Positions 45,333 to 52,922 of a stretch of 64,000 nucleotides of DNA are shown here, piece by piece. Below the pieces are notes generated by a model, which was given only the letters and a program-made list of their open reading frames with translations, ran no database searches and was not told where the DNA came from. Source of the stretch: Streptomyces endocoffeicus (lineage in GTDB: Bacteria; Actinomycetota; Actinomycetes; Streptomycetales; Streptomycetaceae). The position numbers and the translations under genes are program-made. The first letter of the stretch is position 1. Each line of letters begins with the position of its first letter. The stretch lies in the NCBI RefSeq assembly GCF_016741935.1, contig NZ_JAERRG010000007.1:310001-374000 (forward strand). Direction: 5' to 3'.

Positions 45333-46517
45333 TCAGCGCAGCGCTTCTTCGATCAGATCGGCCGCCCGCCCGGTGCCGCCCTCGGCCCGCACCTCGTCCC
45401 GCAGCCGCGCCGAGGTGCGCGCGACCTCCGGGTCCGTGGTGAGCTCGAGCAGCGCGGCACGCAGCACCTCGGCCGTGGCCTCCGCCGTCTCGAGGCGACG
45501 GGCCACGCCCAGTTCGACCAGCCGGTCGGCGTTCATCGGCTGCTCGGCACTCTGCGGTACGGCGATCATCGGCACCCCGGTGTACAGCCCTTCGCCGCTG
45601 CTGCCCATCCCGGCATGGGTGACGAAGGCGTCAGCCTCGTTCAGGATCGCCAACTGCGGCACCCAGCGGCGCACCTCGACGTTGCCCGGGATCTCCCCCA
45701 GCTCGGCCGGGTCGACGTACTTCCCGATCTGCAACACCACATGCCATCCGGGCAGCTCCCCGAAGGCCGCCACGCACTCCCGGTAGAAGCCGGGCTGCCG
45801 GGTGAAGGCCGAGCCCAGCGAGACCAGCAGCACCTTCTCCGCCCCGGCGGGCCGTTCCCACCGGCCCTGCCCGGCCCGGTCCCCGAGGCACGGCCCGACG
45901 AACGTCACCACCTCCTCGTCCACCCGGTCCGCGTTCGGCTGCATGGCCCGGGGGATCACCGCGACGGCCCGTTCGGGCCGCCCGCTGAAGACGTCGGGGT
46001 CCAGCGTGGTCGCCCCGCAACCCGCCAGCCACGACGCGAACTTCTCCTGATACGCGTCGGCCCCCGGCAGCGCCTTGAGCGCCGCCCCGACCTCCTCCAT
46101 GTAGCCCTCCCAACCCACGAAGGACGGCGAGAGCTGCAGCGTCGGCCGACCCTGCGCCTCGGCCAGGGCACGCCCGGCGTAGCCGCCGATGTCGTAGAGG
46201 TAGAGGTCGGCCGGATCGTCGTCATACGCGGCGCGCAGCTGCGGCAGCGCCTGGATCGCGTCGTCCAGGAAGACGGTGCCGGCGGCGATGGGGTCCTCGG
46301 GCCAGCTGTTGTCCGCGACGGGCAGCGTGGACCGGTACGGCACCAACGCGGCACCGGTGGGCTCGATGACGTCCGCGACGAAGGGATCGTTGGCGTAGGT
46401 CACCCGGTGACCGCGCGCCACGAGCTCGCGGATGACCTCGAGGCTGGGCAGGGTGTGGCTGATCGCGGGGATGCCGACCATGGCGATATGGGCACGGCGA
46501 CGGGACGGGCGTGACAT
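45333..46517 (-). CDS. Macrolide-type glycosyltransferase (OleD/MgtA-like)
   Basis: A 394-aa GT-B enzyme of the GT1 MGT family. The N-domain has HIAMVGIPAISHTLPSLEVIRELVARGHRVTYA with the catalytic His near residue 21, and the C-domain carries VLLVSLGSAF, NVEVRRWVPQLAILNEADAFVTHAGMGSSGEGLYTGVPMIAVPQSAEQPMNADRL, the UDP-sugar-binding signature. Characterised relatives inactivate macrolides by glycosylation. Its ribosome site (GAGTGATC, 4 nt before ATG) lies at the end of a long hairpin whose other arm is a nine-codon ORF, suggesting induction by translational attenuation. Confidence 0.9.
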   Translation of the reverse strand: MSRPSRRRAHIAMVGIPAISHTLPSLEVIRELVARGHRVTYANDPFVADVIEPTGAALVPYRSTLPVADNSWPEDPIAAGTVFLDDAIQALPQLRAAYDDDPADLYLYDIGGYAGRALAEAQGRPTLQLSPSFVGWEGYMEEVGAALKALPGADAYQEKFASWLAGCGATTLDPDVFSGRPERAVAVIPRAMQPNADRVDEEVVTFVGPCLGDRAGQGRWERPAGAEKVLLVSLGSAFTRQPGFYRECVAAFGELPGWHVVLQIGKYVDPAELGEIPGNVEVRRWVPQLAILNEADAFVTHAGMGSSGEGLYTGVPMIAVPQSAEQPMNADRLVELGVARRLETAEATAEVLRAALLELTTDPEVARTSARLRDEVRAEGGTGRAADLIEEALR

Positions 46518-46525
46518 GAGAGATC

Positions 46526-46633
46526 ACTCGTTTCAGGTCTACGGCGATATGGACACGACGAGCCGGCGCACGGGCGTGGTCACCGGTGCGCCGGAGAGAG
46601 CGGCGTGTCAGCCGTAGATCTGAAGAAACGAGT
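46526..46633 (-). promoter_or_regulatory. Attenuator-like hairpin in the leader of the glycosyltransferase gene
   Basis: On the minus-strand mRNA the segment 46633-46611 pairs with 46545-46526: a 9-bp outer block (ACTCGTTTC), a small bulge, 2 bp, one mismatch and an 8-bp inner block (TCTACGGC), about 19 bp in all. Inside lies a second GC-rich hairpin (46563-46571 with 46586-46594). The 5' arm is coding sequence of a nine-codon leader ORF, and the 3' arm contains the GAG of the gene's ribosome site. This is the layout of erm-type translational attenuators. It is inferred from sequence alone. Confidence 0.7.
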
Positions 46634-46637
46634 CCAT
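46608..46637 (-). CDS. Leader peptide MDSFLQIYG
   Basis: An ATG-started ORF of nine codons ends in TGA, 91 nt upstream of the glycosyltransferase ATG. Codons 2-9 lie in the 5' arm of the attenuator hairpin, so a ribosome paused there would free the downstream ribosome site. TACCGT lies 7 nt before the ATG and could be a -10 box, making the mRNA leaderless for this peptide. The sequence does not match the known IFVI, IAVV or RLR stall motifs exactly, so the stalling signal, if any, is new. Confidence 0.6.
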   Translation of the reverse strand: MDSFLQIYG

Positions 46638-46802
46638 GCGCGGAACGGTACCCCGGCCGGTCATCCCGCCGCCGCCCCTTTTCCTCCCGCCCCGCGGCCC
46701 GACTCAGCCCCGCGTAAGCACCCGCTCAGCGCCGGACCCTAGAGTCACGGAACGCGACGGGCCGTCTGTTCTCCCCCCCCTCTGACGGGCCGTCGCGCCT
46801 TA

Positions 46803-47063
46803 CTACGCCCAGTCCTCCTGGATGCGATCGAACGCACCCGCCTTGGCCCCCCGTATGAAGGCGCGCAGGGCGGCGGGGGTGGTGGTCAGGACGACGTCGG
46901 GGTCGTCGCTCTCGCGCAGCGCTATGCCGTTGCCGTCGGCGGCGACGTTCACGCAGTTGCCCGCGTCCCCGCTGTAGGAGGACTTCCGCCACGCGATCGC
47001 AACGTTGACGCAGTTGGACGAGTCTCCGCTGTACGAAGACTTCCGCCACTGGTACGTGGACAC
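46803..47063 (-). CDS. DUF397 protein with duplicated signature
   Basis: Start GTG 47063 after AGGGGAG; product 86 aa. DUF397 proteins carry one WRKSSYSGxxxNCVEVA motif; here it occurs twice in tandem 19 residues apart (WRKSSYSGDSSNCVNVA at 6 and WRKSSYSGDAGNCVNVA at 25), before the usual ALRESDDPD and PAALRAFIRG. These small proteins pair with XRE-type WhiJ-like regulators in Streptomyces and are thought to act as antagonists or partners. It follows the XRE gene directly and is presumably co-transcribed. Confidence 0.88.
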   Translation of the reverse strand: MSTYQWRKSSYSGDSSNCVNVAIAWRKSSYSGDAGNCVNVAADGNGIALRESDDPDVVLTTTPAALRAFIRGAKAGAFDRIQEDWA

Positions 47064-47074
47064 TCTTCTCCCCT

Positions 47075-47926
47075 TCACATGGTGCGCAAGATGCCATGGA
47101 TGAAGTCCCGCGACTCTCGCGGCTTGAGGGCGGTCATCTCCATCCGTTCCAAGACAGCCCGATACTTGGCCAACTCGGCCTCCGCGTCCATGAACTGGGT
47201 CCCTTGGGCAGAGTCGAGCTGCACTGTGTCGAGTTGCGGTACAGGTCCCACGACATAGTCGAACGATTGCCCGGTCCCGGGGAAGGTCCCGCCGCCGAAC
47301 GGAATCACCCGGATGGTGACGTTGTTCATCTCGCTCATGGCGAGGAGGTGCTCAAGCTGGACGCGGACCGTGTCCATCCCGCCGAACTCCATCCGCAGAG
47401 CGGCCTCATGGATGATCGCGGTGTACGGCACCGGCCTGTCGCCGTAGAGGATCGCCTGCCGCTTCATCCGGTGCGACAGCCGATGCTCCACTTCGTATGC
47501 CCGCAACGGTGGAGCTACTTCCCGGATCACCGCGCGGGCATGGTCCACGGTCTGGAGCAGGCCCGGGATGTGGATGACCAGCGCGACGCGCAGCCCTCGG
47601 GCCCGGTGCTCCAACTCGGCCATATCCGCGAAGCTGGCCGGGAGGTGTTCCCGGTACTCGTCCCACCAGCCCCGCGCGCGGCCACCCGTCATGTCCGCCA
47701 GCGCGTCCACAAGGTCCTCATCCGCACACGAGTAGGTGCGAGCCATCACGCGCACACGATCGCCACCCACGGCGTACCGGCCCGCCTCGATCATGCTTAC
47801 GCGGGCCTGCTGGACACCCAGCTCGGCGGCGGCCGCAGTGGAGGTCAGACCCGCGCGCTCACGAAGCTTCCGCAACTCGGCTCCGAGTCGTCGCTGCTTG
47901 AGCGTAGGACTACTGGTGGTCGCCAT
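47075..47926 (-). CDS. XRE-family regulator with DUF5753 (WhiJ-like)
   Basis: A 283-aa protein. The helix-turn-helix lies at about 10-65 (LGAELRKLRERAGLTSTAAAAELGVQQARVSMIEAGRYAVG). The DUF5753 domain follows (ALVIHIPGLLQTVDHARAVIREVAPPL, RQAILYGDRPVPYTAIIHEAALRMEFGG, VTIRVIPFGGGTFPG). Such genes form clusters with a DUF397 gene and an ATPase gene that influence development and antibiotic production. A GTTAG-AA-CTAAC palindrome in the divergent gap is a likely operator. Confidence 0.93.
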   Translation of the reverse strand: MATTSSPTLKQRRLGAELRKLRERAGLTSTAAAAELGVQQARVSMIEAGRYAVGGDRVRVMARTYSCADEDLVDALADMTGGRARGWWDEYREHLPASFADMAELEHRARGLRVALVIHIPGLLQTVDHARAVIREVAPPLRAYEVEHRLSHRMKRQAILYGDRPVPYTAIIHEAALRMEFGGMDTVRVQLEHLLAMSEMNNVTIRVIPFGGGTFPGTGQSFDYVVGPVPQLDTVQLDSAQGTQFMDAEAELAKYRAVLERMEMTALKPRESRDFIHGILRTM

Positions 47927-47981
47927 CGGTCTCCCTTGTCACCCACACGAGGGCAATCGTGAGCCATATCTCCGTATCGAC

Positions 47982-47993
47982 GTTAGAACTAAC
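47982..47993. promoter_or_regulatory. Candidate operator GTTAGAACTAAC
   Basis: A perfect 12-bp palindrome lies between the divergent XRE and ATPase genes, 56 bp from the XRE start. It is AT-rich against its surroundings and is the best candidate binding site for the XRE protein. Confidence 0.5.
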
Positions 47994-48052
47994 ACGACTG
48001 GCCCTACTGTGTGGCGCAAGTGCCCCAACTCCACCCGACCGAGGGAGACTCC

Positions 48053-48547
48053 ATGGCCAACGTACCGCCGCCGTCCTCCGACCCCTGGACGTACTCCCTC
48101 CGCCTCCCCAACGATCCACGGGCCGCACGCATCTCACGCGCCACCCTCCGGGCGGTCCTCTCCTCCCACGGCATGACGGAACTGACCGACACGGCGGAAC
48201 TCCTCACCTGCGAGCTGGTCACCAACGCCGTCCGCCACTCCGACGGCCCGGCCCAACTCCGCATCCGACACCTCTGCGAAAGCCGCCTCCGCGTGAGCAT
48301 CTGGGACACCAACCCCACCATCCCCGCCCCGTTCGACGCCCCGCCCAGCCCCCTCGACCGTTTCACCGCCCTCACCGAGGCCGCCGCCAACCTGGACGCG
48401 ACCTCCGGCCGGGGCCTGCTCATCGTCCGGCTGTGCGCCGACAACTGGGGCGGTTACCCCCTCGCCGACGACCTCTTCGGCATCAGCGGCAAGCTGCTCT
48501 GGTTCGAGCTCACCCCTCAGCAGCACGCGTACGAGATCGCCGCCTGA
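48053..48547 (+). CDS. Anti-sigma-like ATP-binding protein of the WhiJ-type triad
   Basis: A 164-aa protein; the ATG 48053 follows GAGGGAG. It has a GHKL ATPase fold with N-box CELVTNAVRHS, a degenerate G1 box (VSIWDTNPTIP instead of D-x-G-x-G) and G2 TSGRGLLIVRL. It is the third member of the XRE/DUF397/ATPase set. The weak G1 box suggests altered or lost ATP turnover. Confidence 0.85.
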   Translation: MANVPPPSSDPWTYSLRLPNDPRAARISRATLRAVLSSHGMTELTDTAELLTCELVTNAVRHSDGPAQLRIRHLCESRLRVSIWDTNPTIPAPFDAPPSPLDRFTALTEAAANLDATSGRGLLIVRLCADNWGGYPLADDLFGISGKLLWFELTPQQHAYEIAA

Positions 48548-48630
48548 CCCCACACGGGCCTTTCCCCCAATCGGGTGATCACCGGTCATTTGCCCCGAGC
48601 ACATGCCCCGATGACCCTACGTTCACCCAC

Positions 48631-49509
48631 ATGGTCAGTTCGCGGCACGAGGCCGCACATCGCATCTTTCAAGAACGACCGGAGTTACTCGCGCCGGTAT
48701 TCCGGATATTGGACGTCCCGCTGCCAAAGGAAGCAGCCGTCGAGGTGCTCACCCCCGACGCCACGGAGATCCGCCCGCTGGAGCGGCGCGTGGACAGCGT
48801 GCTGCGCGTCGATCCGCCTGATGGTGGCGGCTTCCTCCTGGCGATCGAGGCACAGGGTCGTCCCGACCCGGACAAGGCCGTCAGCTGGGCCTACTACCTG
48901 GCGTTTCTCAAGGCGAAGCACAAGCGCCCGGCGCTTCTCCTGGTGGTCTGCCAGGACAAGTCAACCGCCGACTGGGCGGCGGGGCCCTTCCAACTCGGCC
49001 TGGACGACTGGACGGCGCTGTCCGTACATCCACTGGTCCTGGGCCCTGGGAACGTCCCGGTGATCCTCGACCCGGACGAGGCCGCCCAGGACCTGACCCT
49101 GGCGACCTTCTCGGCCCTGACACATGGCAGCCACCGGGACGCCCCGGCCATACTGAAGGCATTGGCTCGCGCCATGGGAACGGCCGACCCGGAGTCCGTC
49201 AGCTACTACTCGGAATTGCTGGAGATCGGCCTGGAGGGCTTCCCGGCCAAAGAAACTTGGAGGAACGAGATGAGCGTGGGTACCTACTTCCCCGGCCGTG
49301 GCACCCTCATCGAGGAGACCTTCCTGAAGGGGAAGGCAGAGGGTGAAGCCCATGGGGTCTTGCGCGTCCTGGAGAAGCGAGGCATCACCATCCCCTCCGA
49401 AACCCGCGACCGCATCACCGACTGCACCGACCTCGACACCCTCGACCGCTGGTTCGACCGCGCCTTCACCGTCTCCCAGGCGAACGAACTCTTCGATGTG
49501 GATGACTGA
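48631..49509 (+). CDS. Rpn-like PD-(D/E)XK nuclease protein
   Basis: A 292-aa protein. The N-terminal 200 residues resemble the Rpn/PDDEXK transposase-like nucleases: RRVDSVLRV gives Asp55 and FLLAIEAQGRPDPDKAVSWAYYLAFLKAKH gives Glu73-x-Gln75, the E-x-Q variant typical of Rpn proteins. The C-terminal part (LIEETFLKGKAEGEAHGVLRVLEKRGITIPSETRDRITDCTDLDTLDRWFDRAF) matches the DUF4351-like tail. In E. coli, rpn genes encode toxic nucleases linked to phage defence that are inhibited by an intragenic C-terminal product. An internal ribosome site plus ATG at 49270 suggests the same here. A GGTGATCACC palindrome lies at 48574-48583. Confidence 0.7.
   Translation: MVSSRHEAAHRIFQERPELLAPVFRILDVPLPKEAAVEVLTPDATEIRPLERRVDSVLRVDPPDGGGFLLAIEAQGRPDPDKAVSWAYYLAFLKAKHKRPALLLVVCQDKSTADWAAGPFQLGLDDWTALSVHPLVLGPGNVPVILDPDEAAQDLTLATFSALTHGSHRDAPAILKALARAMGTADPESVSYYSELLEIGLEGFPAKETWRNEMSVGTYFPGRGTLIEETFLKGKAEGEAHGVLRVLEKRGITIPSETRDRITDCTDLDTLDRWFDRAFTVSQANELFDVDD
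49270..49509 (+). CDS. Possible intragenic C-terminal product of the Rpn-like gene (79 aa)
   Basis: An in-frame ATG at codon 214 of the long gene is preceded by GGAGG with a 6-nt spacer, a near-ideal ribosome site in the middle of coding sequence. The product would be MSVGTYFPGRGTL and the whole DUF4351-like tail, without the nuclease domain. The downstream gene at 49515 starts at the equivalent position, which supports this being a real domain boundary and start. It is analogous to RpnS, the inhibitor encoded inside E. coli rpn genes. Confidence 0.55.
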   Translation: MSVGTYFPGRGTLIEETFLKGKAEGEAHGVLRVLEKRGITIPSETRDRITDCTDLDTLDRWFDRAFTVSQANELFDVDD

Positions 49510-49514
49510 CAACA

Positions 49515-49778
49515 ATGGCCGTAGTAGGTAGCTATTTCCCCGGTCGGGGGACCCTGATCGAGGAGACCTTCCTCAAGGGCAAGGCCGCAGGGAGAGCCGA
49601 GGTGCGTGCGAAGATCGTGCTGCGCATCCTGAAAGCTAGGGGGATCCCCACCTCGGACGAGACACGCGACCGCATCACCAACTGCACCGACCTCGACACC
49701 CTGGACCGCTGGTTCGACCGCGCCATCACCGTCGCTACCGCCGACGAGCTCTTCGCGGAGGAGGAGCCGGGCCAGTAG
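49515..49778 (+). CDS. Stand-alone copy of the Rpn-like C-terminal domain (87 aa)
   Basis: The ATG lies 5 nt after the stop of the long gene, with no strong ribosome site of its own, so translation is probably coupled. The protein is nearly the same as the C-terminus of the upstream product: GSYFPGRGTLIEETFLKGKA, then LRILKARGIPTSDETRDRITNCTDLDTLDRWFDRAITV, then a different acidic end. It could be a leftover of a tandem duplication, or a separately encoded antitoxin-like inhibitor. The divergence is modest and the frame is intact, so I favour a functional gene. Confidence 0.65.
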   Translation: MAVVGSYFPGRGTLIEETFLKGKAAGRAEVRAKIVLRILKARGIPTSDETRDRITNCTDLDTLDRWFDRAITVATADELFAEEEPGQ

Positions 49779-49790
49779 CCGCCGTACGGC

Positions 49791-49822
49791 GGGAGGGGGT
49801 GTGGTCGCTCCCACCCCCTCCC
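49791..49822 (+). terminator. Terminator after the Rpn-like genes
   Basis: GGGAGGGGGTG (49791-49801) pairs exactly with CACCCCCTCCC (49812-49822), loop of 10 nt, 12 nt beyond the stop. Confidence 0.75.
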
Positions 49823-49956
49823 AGCGCCCCCGGGCTGAACTCGGGCCGGGCAGGCTCCTGCGCCACCGGGCCGCGGTCGCCGACGCGGCGGGAGGGGGCG
49901 GGGTCGGAGGGGTGGTGTCCTGGACGCTCGGGGTTCCCCATGCCGAAGGCCAGGGG

Positions 49957-50019
49957 CGTATTTGTGGCGCCAATCTCCGGCCCACGCAAGCCCCCGGCCA
50001 ATGGCGCCGTAAATATACG
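49957..50019. repeat. Imperfect inverted repeat with GGCGCC cores
   Basis: A 24-nt arm starting CGTATTTGTGGCGCCA (49957-49980) is mirrored by an arm ending TGGCGCCGTAAATATACG (to 50019), around a 13-nt spacer. It is locally AT-rich at both outer ends, unlike the flanks. Confidence 0.55.
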
Positions 50020-50039
50020 GTCCAGGGCGCCGCCCCGGA

Positions 50040-50175
50040 GGCCCCGCCCCCGGCACCACCCACGCACCCCAGGCGCACCACCCACGCACCCGCACCCAGC
50101 GGACCCCGCGCCCCGCGCCCCCCGCACCCGCACCCGTCACCCGCACCCGCACCCGCACCCGCACCCGGCAACGCA
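50040..50175. repeat. C-rich microsatellite, mainly CGCACC hexamers
   Basis: Runs of CGCACC, CACGCACC and CGCGCCC fill this stretch; 50125-50168 is nearly pure CGCACC/CCCGCA repeat with one interruption. Confidence 0.75.
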
Positions 50176-50318
50176 CCGCAACCACCGCCCGGCGCACCCG
50201 CCCCGTGCCACCGGCCGCCCCCGGAACCCACGCCGAACCCCCACCCATCCGGCACCGACCGTGCCTACCCTGGTGGCTTCTGAACGGCGAACAACAGTCA
50301 CCGGGGGGACGGGGCCTC

Positions 50319-52775
50319 ATGGATCCCGCAGCCATAGCCACACTGGTCCAGGAACTCTTCGTCGCCGACGGGCCGGTGGACCGGCCCGTCCGCATCGCCT
50401 CCCTCGTCGCCTTCCAGGGCGACCACCGCACGCTCACCGAACGGGACCTGCCCCGGATCGCCTCCGCCCTCGTCGAGGACGTCGCCAAGGAGATCGACGA
50501 AGAGATCACGGATCAGGCGCGGCCCGAGCTGACCGACGCGCTCGCCCGCACCCTCCACACCCTCGGCACCGTCGACCTGGACGACCTGCGGGCAGTCCGG
50601 CTCGGCCCCGAAGCCTTCGCCCGGCACCTGGCCGTCGGCGCGCCCGACGCCGACGAGGGGCTGGACGCGGCCGACGCCCGGACGCACGCCGCGCTGCGGG
50701 AGGCCGTCTGCGCGCACCTGCTGCGCTTCCTCACCATCCGCTCCCCCTTCGTCGCGGCCGCCGAGGACGCCGGGTTCGAGGAGCGCTACGCCCGGGACAT
50801 CGTGGCCGCCCACGACCATCTGACGATCTACGGCATCGATCTGACCCACTCCCCCGACAGCTGGCCGCTGGACGCCGCCTATCTCAGCCTGGAGACCGAG
50901 ATCGACGGGGGCGGCCCCAGCGCCCCCGCCGAGCAGGCCCTCGCCGGGCGCACCCGGGTGCTGCTGTGGGGTGTGGCGGGGTCGGGCAAGACCACGCTGG
51001 TGCAGCGGCTCGCGGTGTCCGTGGCGCGCGGCGACCTCCCGGCCCCGCTGGAGGGGTTGCGCGGGCGGGTGCCGTTCGTGCTCCCCGTGCGCCGGTTCCG
51101 CCGCGACGGCTTCCCGGAGCCGGAGGGCCTCCTCTCCGCCGTCCGCTATCCGCACGCCGCCGCGCAGCCGCCGGGCTGGGCCGAACGGGTGCTGTCGCGC
51201 GGGCGCGGGCTGCTGCTCGTGGACGGCGTGGACGAGGCGCCGGAGGACGAGCGGGAGCGGCTGCGGGAGGCGCTGCGCGAGCTTCCCGCGCGCTATCCGG
51301 GAAATGTCTGGCTGGTCACCTCGCGCCCCTCGGCCGTACGGGAGAACTGGCTCGCCTCGGAGCGCTTCACCGAGCTGAAACTCTCCCCGCTCAGCCGCGA
51401 GGGCGTCACCGCGTTCATCCGGCGCTGGCATGCGGCGGCCCGCCAGGACATCACCGACGGGGCCGATCTGGACCGGCTCAGCGGTTACGAGGAAACGCTG
51501 CTGGACGCCGTAAGGATTACCCGGGACCTCGGGCGGCTGGCCACCAATCCACTGATGTGCGGTCTGCTGTGCGCACTGCACCGGGACCGCCGCGGCTATC
51601 TGCCGCGCGGCCGGAAGGCCCTCTATGACGCGGCCCTTTCCATGCTCCTGGAACGGCGCGACCGCGAGCGCGCCATGCTGTCGCCGGATGGAATCGACCT
51701 CCCTCAGGAACCGAAGATCCAGCTGCTGCAGAAGCTGGCGCACTGGATGCTCGTCAACGGCCGGTCCGAAATGGACCGGGCCACCGCCCTCGAGACGCTC
51801 GGCCGGTACATCCCGGCCATTCCGCACGCGGAGCGGCAGGGCGGGCCGGAGGAGATCTACCGCCATCTGCTCAACCGGACCGGTCTATTGCGCGAGCCCA
51901 CACCCGGTTCGGTCGATTTCGTGCACCGAACGTTCCAGGACTATCTCAGCGCGAGAGCGGTCGTCGAACGGCACGATTTCGACTTCCTGATCGACCACGC
52001 GCACCTGGACGACTGGGAAGAAGTGATCAGAATGTCCGTCTCTCTCGCCCGTCCCGATGAATGCGCCTACCTCCTGGAGGGGCTGCTGGCGGCCCGTAAG
52101 GACGCCCGGCCGGTCCATGCCCGCCATCGCAAACTCCTGGCGGCCGCATGTCTGGAACACGCTACGGAGCTGGACCCCGAGGTACGTTCCCGGGTTCATC
52201 GCTATACCCGTGATCTGGTACGCCCGACCTCGCTCGAAGGAGCCCGTGCGCTGGGCTGGATCGGGCCTATCGTGCTGGAAATGCTGCCCGATCCCGGCGC
52301 GGTATCCGATGAGGAAGCCCATCGGCTGGCCGTCACCGCCACCTCGATAGCCGACGACCGCGCGATCGACTATCTGGTCCGGCTGCGGGACCGCGCCTCC
52401 TGGGCGGTACGGGCGCGGCTCGCGGGCGCCTGGCGGCGATATGACACCGACCGTTACGCCGAGGAAATCATCGCCCATCTCGATGAGCGGGAACTCGACT
52501 TTCCGGTGTCGGACCTGGAGGAGCTGCGGGCGCTGCGCCGGCTCGGCGGCCGCCCCTGCGTCCAGATAGCCGGGGCGTTCACCCCGGAGCAGCTGGCCGA
52601 GGGCCTGGTGGCCGAGCGGCTGACCGAGCTGTGGCTCGCCTACGACCTGGGCCCGGACCTGGACCTGAGCTGGCTGGCCGTCTTCCCGCGGCTGGAGATC
52701 CTGCGGCTGAGCCACCGCAACGCGGAGGTGACCGGGGTCCCGGAGGGCGTCCAGGTCATCGTGGCGGGCGCGTGA
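50319..52775 (+). CDS. NACHT-domain NTPase (bacterial NLR-like)
   Basis: An 818-aa protein. Residues 1-200 are a helical N-domain (TLVQELFVADGPVDRPVRIASLVAFQGDHRTLTERDL...) that I cannot assign to a known effector. The NACHT domain has Walker A LLWGVAGSGKTTLVQRL (about 215-230), Walker B LLLVDGVDEAPEDER (about 298-312), the sensor WLVTSRPSA and the winged-helix region with DFVHRTFQDYLSARAVVE. Helical repeats and a short leucine-rich-like end (LTELWLAYDLGPDLDLSWLAVFPRLEILRLS) follow. Bacterial NACHT proteins include anti-phage defence systems. It lies next to the Rpn-like genes, suggesting a small defence island. Confidence 0.88.
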   Translation: MDPAAIATLVQELFVADGPVDRPVRIASLVAFQGDHRTLTERDLPRIASALVEDVAKEIDEEITDQARPELTDALARTLHTLGTVDLDDLRAVRLGPEAFARHLAVGAPDADEGLDAADARTHAALREAVCAHLLRFLTIRSPFVAAAEDAGFEERYARDIVAAHDHLTIYGIDLTHSPDSWPLDAAYLSLETEIDGGGPSAPAEQALAGRTRVLLWGVAGSGKTTLVQRLAVSVARGDLPAPLEGLRGRVPFVLPVRRFRRDGFPEPEGLLSAVRYPHAAAQPPGWAERVLSRGRGLLLVDGVDEAPEDERERLREALRELPARYPGNVWLVTSRPSAVRENWLASERFTELKLSPLSREGVTAFIRRWHAAARQDITDGADLDRLSGYEETLLDAVRITRDLGRLATNPLMCGLLCALHRDRRGYLPRGRKALYDAALSMLLERRDRERAMLSPDGIDLPQEPKIQLLQKLAHWMLVNGRSEMDRATALETLGRYIPAIPHAERQGGPEEIYRHLLNRTGLLREPTPGSVDFVHRTFQDYLSARAVVERHDFDFLIDHAHLDDWEEVIRMSVSLARPDECAYLLEGLLAARKDARPVHARHRKLLAAACLEHATELDPEVRSRVHRYTRDLVRPTSLEGARALGWIGPIVLEMLPDPGAVSDEEAHRLAVTATSIADDRAIDYLVRLRDRASWAVRARLAGAWRRYDTDRYAEEIIAHLDERELDFPVSDLEELRALRRLGGRPCVQIAGAFTPEQLAEGLVAERLTELWLAYDLGPDLDLSWLAVFPRLEILRLSHRNAEVTGVPEGVQVIVAGA

Positions 52776-52862
52776 GGGGAGCCCCGGAGGGTTCGACGCG
52801 TCCGGCCTCCCAGGACGTCACAGGGCCCCTCAGGCCGCGCCTGCGCGGCACCAGCACAAAAG

Positions 52863-52901
52863 GGGGCCGCCCCGGACCGGGAAACGGTCCGGGGCGGCCC
52901 C
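52863..52901 (-). terminator. Terminator of clpC, perfect 17-bp stem
   Basis: GGGGCCGCCCCGGACCG (52863-52879) pairs with 52885-52901 around GGAAA. It lies 22 nt beyond the clpC stop and also faces the end of the NACHT gene. Confidence 0.9.
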
Positions 52902-52922
52902 GAGGCGACGGACGGCTACGCG

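Larger units (their letters stand above)
49823..50318. other. Gene-free leader of the NACHT gene
   Basis: About 500 bp with no supported gene on either strand. It holds an imperfect inverted repeat (49957-50019) and then a C-rich repeat tract (about 50040-50175) before the NACHT start. No clear promoter boxes were seen. Confidence 0.5.
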
